From the NCBI GenBank assembly GCA_037501455.1, contig CM074856.1:99665001-99729000 (forward strand): a stretch of DNA of 64,000 nucleotides, written 5' to 3'. The position numbers were made by a program, and so were the translations under genes. Position 1 is the stretch's first letter, and each line of letters starts with the position of its first letter. The DNA is from Lantana camara (lineage: Eukaryota; Streptophyta; Magnoliopsida; Lamiales; Verbenaceae). The notes beneath the pieces were generated by a model that saw only the letters and a program-made list of their open reading frames with translations, was not told the DNA's origin and ran no database searches. Positions 58,480 to 64,000 of the stretch are shown here, piece after piece.

Positions 58480-61082
58480 TGTGACGCCCTAGCGTGGGCC
58501 CCATATCCCCCGCACTAAGACCAAGCTCATATACGAATATAGTCCGCACGCAAACCCAATCCTAGCAAACGGGGACACGACACGTACCCTGGCTAGGCGG
58601 GCTAACCCTGTACCAAACAATATATGCAACCAAGCGACAGAAACAAGAGTATAAACCATAAACATAAACCAGTAGTCCATAACAACAGGATCGCTCATCA
58701 AGAGCTTACATAATTTACAAGTGAAAGTATTTAGCCCTCACGGCCTCACAAAATATATAACAAAAGGTAATATGAGTGTGTGGCACAACAACCGTGCGAG
58801 ACGAGCTAGACATAAAATTACAATAAATAAAGGAATTTACCGCCTAGCTACACCTGCAAGGATCCTGAGGGACAAAGAAGGGTGGGGTCAGTCTCTACAA
58901 GACTGAGTGAAAGGCATATATATATAATATAGAAAGCGATAAAGTTCATGCAAGCCGTAATTCCATACAAGGTTTTTAAGAAGGTAAGTAAAACACAGGT
59001 TATCGTTGTATGGAATTACAACTGTCAAATTAAATTCAGGACAAGTGATCAGTGGCTCGGTGAGTGAGCAATCTCCAACCTTACTCCTTTAGTGTACTGG
59101 GTAGTTGTTAAGTGATCATGCAATATTTTAAGTTTCACTTTATTACAGAATTAGTTTCAAGTGCAAAAGTACCCTTTTTCCTCCGGTTTGGTGGTTTAGG
59201 TAGCTAACCCTCACCACCCAGGACAGGATGATCAATGGGTACATGAATCCCATTGATCGGGAGCCCCTTCGATTCACCAAACCTCCTGGTGAATGTCCGG
59301 GTAGTCCGAGTTTGGTTGCGACTTATGCAAGAGATAGCCGTCAGCCCATGCTTCCCCAGTTCTCTCAATACATAAGCCCCTGGGCCCCAGGAAGTGTAAC
59401 AGTCTCGCCAAAAAAGGACAGGATCAAGATTGGTTCATTTTCCAAAAATCATTTGTTCATTTGAAATCAAGATATAAGTATAATATAAGTTTTGGCCAAA
59501 TCAACATGTAAGAGGGTTGTAGGGTTTATATTATATCCTAACAATTCCTCACCTGTATCGGACAAAAAGGGAAGAACAAGGACTCCTCAAACCCTACTCG
59601 ACGTGCTCAACGTCCTCCTGAGAACTCTCTGGACAAAGGAAACAAGAGAGGAGTGAAACTCGACTCAATATGAACCAGATATGACGCACGACAAGTGATT
59701 TAATTACATAAGACATGAATATGAAATCATATGATATTAATGACATGTTCAAGTGCACCATTTAATGCATAATACAACATTTAAATGCCTAACAAGGCGC
59801 ACATGAAATTTGTGAAACTAATTCACGTCATTCAAGCGATACAAATGCATATAAGAACAAGTATAAGCATATAATCAATAAATAATGAGTTATAAACAAG
59901 TTTGGAGATGGAAACATGTGAGAAAAAAGAAATGAAACACAAAAAGAGCTCCCGAGCGAAATTGGGCGAAAGTTGACAGATTTCAAAAACGGACAAGCTG
60001 TAGTAAAACTTGAATTTCTTGAGTTTGAGGAAAGGGAATTGAGTTTTGTTTCTTGGGAATAAACTAGACACATAGAAATTTAAAATGACATATGGAACGA
60101 CATTTGGTTCAAAGCGAGGAGAAATTGGCGTAAGCCTAAAGTTGGGTGAAAGCAAATTTCCGACGAAGTGGCGACACCAAAAATAATTGATTATATCTCA
60201 CAAATGAAAAAAGATATTGGGATGATTCTAATTTGAGGTAGTTCTAGACTTCAAGAGGTTTCCAACGGTTCAAAAATCAGGTCAATCGGAGTTCGGACGA
60301 GGGAGTAACTGGCCGGATAAAAACAAGGCAGAAATTTACCCGGCCAGGGAGAGCAGTGCAGAAACACTTCTGTAGCAAACTACCCGCCTGGGTACTTTTG
60401 TGGGCAAAAAATACCCGCCCGGGTAGTCCTCCAGAACAGGAAAAACGTAGAAAAACAGGGGAAGCTCGCGGGAGAAGAAAACCAAACAACCAAATCACCC
60501 CAAACCTCAACCACAAGCACCCAAAACACCAAACAACATGCATACAATCATAATATCTCATCTAGGCATCATTTAATTCAAGGAAACATCGAAGGAAACA
60601 TGTATGAATCTAACAAAGTTCAAAACAAAACCCTTAAATAAGAAATGTGTTCACTCATGCTTTAACTCATCCAAGCCAAGGTTTAGTTGCACCAAAACAT
60701 TCCCTAAATCAAATCTCATGCACCATATACACTTAGGACAACCATAAACCAAAAAGCCCTAGATTTACTTCAAGTTTCAAAACATATATATACATGCTCT
60801 TACCTTGATGATGGATGGAATGAAGAGAAAGAATGAAGATGGGTCTTGGAGGTTAAACCTTTGATAAAAAGGAGGAAATCTTGGTCTTCCTTTTCTCTTG
60901 GTGGTTCAAACTTGAAGGGAAGAAAGGAGAGAATGGAATGCTCTTGCTTTTGTGTGAAGGGATGAAGAAGAAATGAAATTTGTGTGTATAGGTGTATATA
61001 TCGATATATGTAAGTGTAGAGGAAGGGAAATTGCCACTTAGTCCCTCAAGAATTTAAATATATGCGATTAAGTATGAAATGT
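58480..61082 (-). mobile_element. LTR F, minus orientation, cut by element I
   Basis: The left edge is an LTR 3' end (minus-strand ...CTAGGGCGTCACA) abutting G coding sequence with no primer site, so F is a solo LTR or the 3' LTR of an element. It contains CAGTC/GACTG arms near 58892, CTAGGCGGG and CCGCCTAG arms near 58590 and 58842, and a block like that of C and D (59900-60310). Its 5' end is not reached because element I begins at 61083 after AATGT. No gene in it. Confidence 0.82.
60306..60425 (-). repeat. Paired-palindrome array, LTR F (2 pairs)
   Basis: On the plus strand: TAACTGGCCGGATA at 60306, TACCCGGCCAGGGA at 60337, TACCCGCCTGGGTA at 60381, TACCCGCCCGGGTA at 60412. Spacing is 31 and 31 bp; pair starts 75 bp apart. 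Confidence 0.9.
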
Positions 61083-63654
61083 TGTAACGCCCCAGCTTTC
61101 GGCAATTCAGGTATGAACGACACGTGTGCGTTTGAGAGTTAGTTTTAACTATTAATTGTTTATTTCTTTAATTTTTCATAGCATGACATAATTTTATAAA
61201 AATTATATTCTTGTTATTTTATTGAAAATTCATATCATATCATATTTATTGGATATTTTGAACGTGATTGCAATGTGAATCATTTTCCTTAATGTGATTT
61301 ATTTCTTTTATATCCTTAATTGCTCATTTTCATGATTATGGGATCTAATTGCATTGGACCTAATTGATCATTGAAAATTGGATTTGGACTTGATTGCTTA
61401 ACTTACTAAATTGAAGGATTTAATAGCAATTTGGCCATCTTTTCTTTCTTCATAGCAGCAACCTCACGTACCATTTGCTTCCTTCTTCATACAAAATATT
61501 TCTTCCTTGTTCTTGCTTTCCATTTCAACCGAACTAAAACCCTACTTGAAGGAGGGAGAGATTTCATCCATACAAGCTAATATTTGTGGGAATTGTGATC
61601 ATAGTAGCTTCATCATCATCATCTCTTCTTCTCTTCTTCCATTTCTTGCTTTTGAGGTAATTATGGGGTTTGGATGATTCTCTTGAAAATATGGCTTTGA
61701 TGCGGCTTTGTGTTACATTGAATAAATTGTGTATTGGTTGTTGGAAAATTGATTGTGATCATTAAGCTCAAGTTTGATGCATATATCTTGTGATTTATGG
61801 ACTTGAAGCATGATTGAATATGTGGGTTTCAAGTGATGGATTATTGATGATCTAATGTGCAAATATGTGTTTTTTTGATTTGTTATTGATCAATATACAT
61901 GCTAGCATATTTATTGCATCTAATATCTTCATTTGAACTTGGTTTAAATCCATTTTTATGGTTGTTTGGAAGGATTGCCATGGTTGCTCTGTTTTCTACT
62001 CTGCATTCTTTGCTCAAGTATTCTGGGAACGGCCCTTCCCAGCCCCAGTTCAAAACTGGAACGGCCGTTCCCATGATGCTGAGACAAGGCCAGCGAGACT
62101 GGGAACGGCCGTTCCCACTTTGGCCTGCGAGCCGGAACGGCCCTTCCCAGCCAAGACGCGTTTTATTTTAAAAAACGCTGGCGCGCGTTTTCTGAGCCAT
62201 GGGAACGGCCCTTCCCATTTTCAAGGGAAGGCCGGAACGGCCGTTCCCACGGCGAATGTAGAGCAAAAGCTACTGCATAAAATTAATTTTTCAACATCAT
62301 CCTCCAATCATTTCTTTGACCCCTAATTGCTATTATATGATTGTTTACATGTTGAAACGTGATATTTTCAAGGTGCATTGTATTTTTCCCGTCGTTTCGT
62401 CGCATTTTGCCGTTCGTCATATTTGGTACATTTTGAGTCGTGTTTCAGGGACAATTGTCTTTCTTGCACAGACCAGCTTCCTGGTGACGAGGAGCAGGCC
62501 CCGTGAGCTGTTTCCTTAGATTATTTTTGGGTCCTCAGGTGAGGTTTAATTTTAGATACATAGGACCCGTACAACCCTATGTGATATTTTAAGCCAAAAC
62601 CTATATTTATACGTATAGTTTTCAAATGAGATTGGTTTTCAAATGTTTTATCGAAATATTGAAAAGAAATTGATTGATTGATTGATTGATTGGGCTAGTA
62701 TTGTATTGCACTGTGGGCCCGAGGGTAGTGACTCGAGCCAACCGGGAAAGCATGGGCTGACGGGTAACTCGGGAGCTATCCTCACCAAATTGGGATGACC
62801 CCTGAACCCCCTAGGAGATTAGGGCGGGGAAGGAGTTCCGGGCTTAGGGATTCATGTACCCTCTGCCCAGATTGATTGGATGGTGGGGCCTTGCAATCCC
62901 ACCATCACCCGGAGGAAGAAGGCGTCATTGAAATTGCTAATTGTGCACCTTAATGAATTGCTTGATCACCTAATCACCTAATAATTGATTGATTGATTGT
63001 ACACAGTCGGTGTAAGGTTGGAGAATTGCCCCACTCGCCGGGCCACGAATTGATTGTATTGAATTGATTGAATTGAAATTGGAACTAGTTGTAATCTCGG
63101 GCGATAGTATCTCTTTTAAACCTATTGGATCGTATTGTTTTTCCAAAATTATTACCCGAGGTTATAACTTGCATGTATGTGCGCTTATATTTATTTATAC
63201 CCCTCGCTCGGTCTGTGTTGGACTGACACCTCAACTTTTCAGTGTTTTGCAGGGCGTGCTAGGCGGGGATTTAGAGTCTTGTAGTCTTTAAATTTGGGTC
63301 TAGCACACTTCATTCCCACATTTTGTATGTATAGCTATTTGGGATATTTTGTATCAAGCCCTGTTATCTATTTTGTCGAAGGATGATATTGTATTGATAG
63401 TGTAAATGTTGGTATCTATACGTAAATAAATAAATATGGTATCTATACATATCGAATGAATGTTATTGCTTCCGCGTTTTTAATACTCTGATTTGATTGT
63501 TAGTCGGTTTTAAATTGAGGGTACCCGCCTAGCCTTGAGTCATTTTATTGTCTCCCGTTCGCTAACGCTTTGATTCATGTATGGATTGCCCATTTCATAT
63601 GTGGATTGGAGCGATAGTGCGGGGGATGTGGTGCCTGGCGTTCCGGGTGCTGCA
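61083..63654 (+). mobile_element. Element I 5' LTR (2572 bp)
   Basis: Starts TGTAACGCCCCAGCTTTCGG and ends CCGGGTGCTGCA, followed by leader and gag, so a full element continues past the window. Donor GAG|GTAAT at 61657, acceptor TTTCAG at 62448, donor CAG|GTGAGG at 62539, GGGCCCGAGG near 62718, a GATT tetranucleotide run near 62665, acceptor TTTTGCAG at 63252, and arms GCTAGGCGGG / CCCGCCTAGC near 63259 and 63524. Confidence 0.9.
62025..62248 (+). repeat. Paired-palindrome array, element I LTR (3 pairs)
   Basis: GGGAACGGCCGTTCCC-type 16-mers at 62025, 62057, 62101, 62133, 62201 and 62233. Spacing is 32 bp in all pairs; pair starts are 76 and 100 bp apart. The third copy (62101-62116) is a perfect palindrome. 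An additional GCGCGC-rich stretch (62175-62190) lies between the second and third pairs. Confidence 0.93.
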
Positions 63655-63662
63655 TCCTACGG

Positions 63663-63674
63663 TGGTATCAGAGC
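63663..63674 (+). other. Primer binding site, initiator tRNA-Met (element I)
   Basis: TGGTATCAGAGC, 8 nt after the LTR. A 230-nt leader with GACTTGATTTCAGG precedes gag. Confidence 0.92.
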
Positions 63675-63904
63675 TCGGTTGCAAAACCGGGTCTCTAGGG
63701 TCGTGTCTTGTGAGTCTAGGTCGCACGGCATAGGAACTAATTGTCAATTTGAGAGTCTTGCATTGCTATTTGATACTTGAACCTACTTGGCTTATTTGAT
63801 TTTGGGGTGACTTGTTAAATTTCTGAAATTATGTGCAATCTTGAATTATTGGCACACATTGGCATTGGCTAACCGAACACGCATAATAGTGACTTGATTT
63901 CAGG

Positions 63905-64000
63905 ATGGCTCGAGATAGACATCACCGTGATCGTTCTCCTAGACATCGACATCATCGACATCATCGCAGGGAGAGATCACCACCTCCTCCTCCACCTCCT
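63905..64000 (+). CDS. gag: Element I gag, N-terminal 32 codons
   Basis: The ATG at 63905 follows TTTCAGG, the context of gag starts in element C and TR-GAG2. The frame is open to the window end. It encodes a strongly basic, His/Arg-rich start (MARDRHHRDRSPRHRHHRHH) and then RRERSPPPPPPP. The His/Pro-rich character matches the start of element C gag but is more extreme. The Gag core is not reached. It could belong to an autonomous partner of the gag-only elements. Confidence 0.7.
   Translation, partial: MARDRHHRDRSPRHRHHRHHRRERSPPPPPPP

Overview
The window holds no cellular gene that I can recognise. It is a stack of nested LTR retrotransposons, nearly all in sequence of about 35-40% GC with heavy CpG-to-TpG/CpA decay. 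Plant-type Ty1/copia Gag-Pol, chromovirus-like Ty3/gypsy RT, initiator-tRNA-Met primer sites (TGGTATCAGAGC) and 5-bp target duplications point to heterochromatin of a flowering plant, probably a eudicot. The species cannot be told from the sequence.

Target-site duplications (TSDs) let most layers be peeled apart. The oldest layer is a minus-strand gypsy gag-pol (G; 48772-49738 and 58201-58479). A copia element (copia-2, 44625-48771) lies in G. A minus-strand element C' (40805-44624) lies in copia-2. A minus LTR-like unit H (40804 leftwards, in three pieces) lies in the leader/gag start of C'. H in turn hosts LTR A (1-1833), solo LTR B (1937-15782, TSD CTAGA) and element C (16826-39440, TSD CACGT). 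B contains LARD1 (5256-15512, TSD TGATT). C contains copia-1 (20556-30500, TSD GATAT) and solo LTR D (35659-39041, TSD CTTTA). On the right, G is also split by the young element TR-GAG2 (49739-58200, TSD GTTCC) and by minus LTR F (58480-61082). F is cut by element I, whose 5' LTR, primer site and first 32 gag codons end the window.

A, B, LARD1, C, C', D, TR-GAG2, F and I form one superfamily. They have very long LTRs (2.6-3.9 kb), TGTRACRYCCC starts, GGTGYTRCA-type ends, a shared U3 palindrome, and what looks like a spliced leader with a 70-90 nt mini-exon. The three members with visible interiors (LARD1, C, TR-GAG2) carry only gag or its wreck, then 1-1.7 kb of non-coding DNA, a hairpin and a polypurine tract, with no pol. 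They look like non-autonomous LARD/TR-GAG-type elements moved in trans.

The most striking signal is an array of paired 14-16 bp palindromes at an equivalent place in nine different LTRs. The palindrome sequence differs completely between families (GACACGGGCGTGTC, ATCCACGGCCSTGGAT, TACCCGGCCGGGTA, GGGAACGGCCGTTCCC). The layout is constant: two or three pairs, with 31, 32 or 34 bp between the starts of paired members, about three helical turns. A second surprise is a 26-nt copy of the 5' half of initiator tRNA-Met about 40-65 bp upstream of the pre-PPT hairpin in both LARD1 and TR-GAG2.
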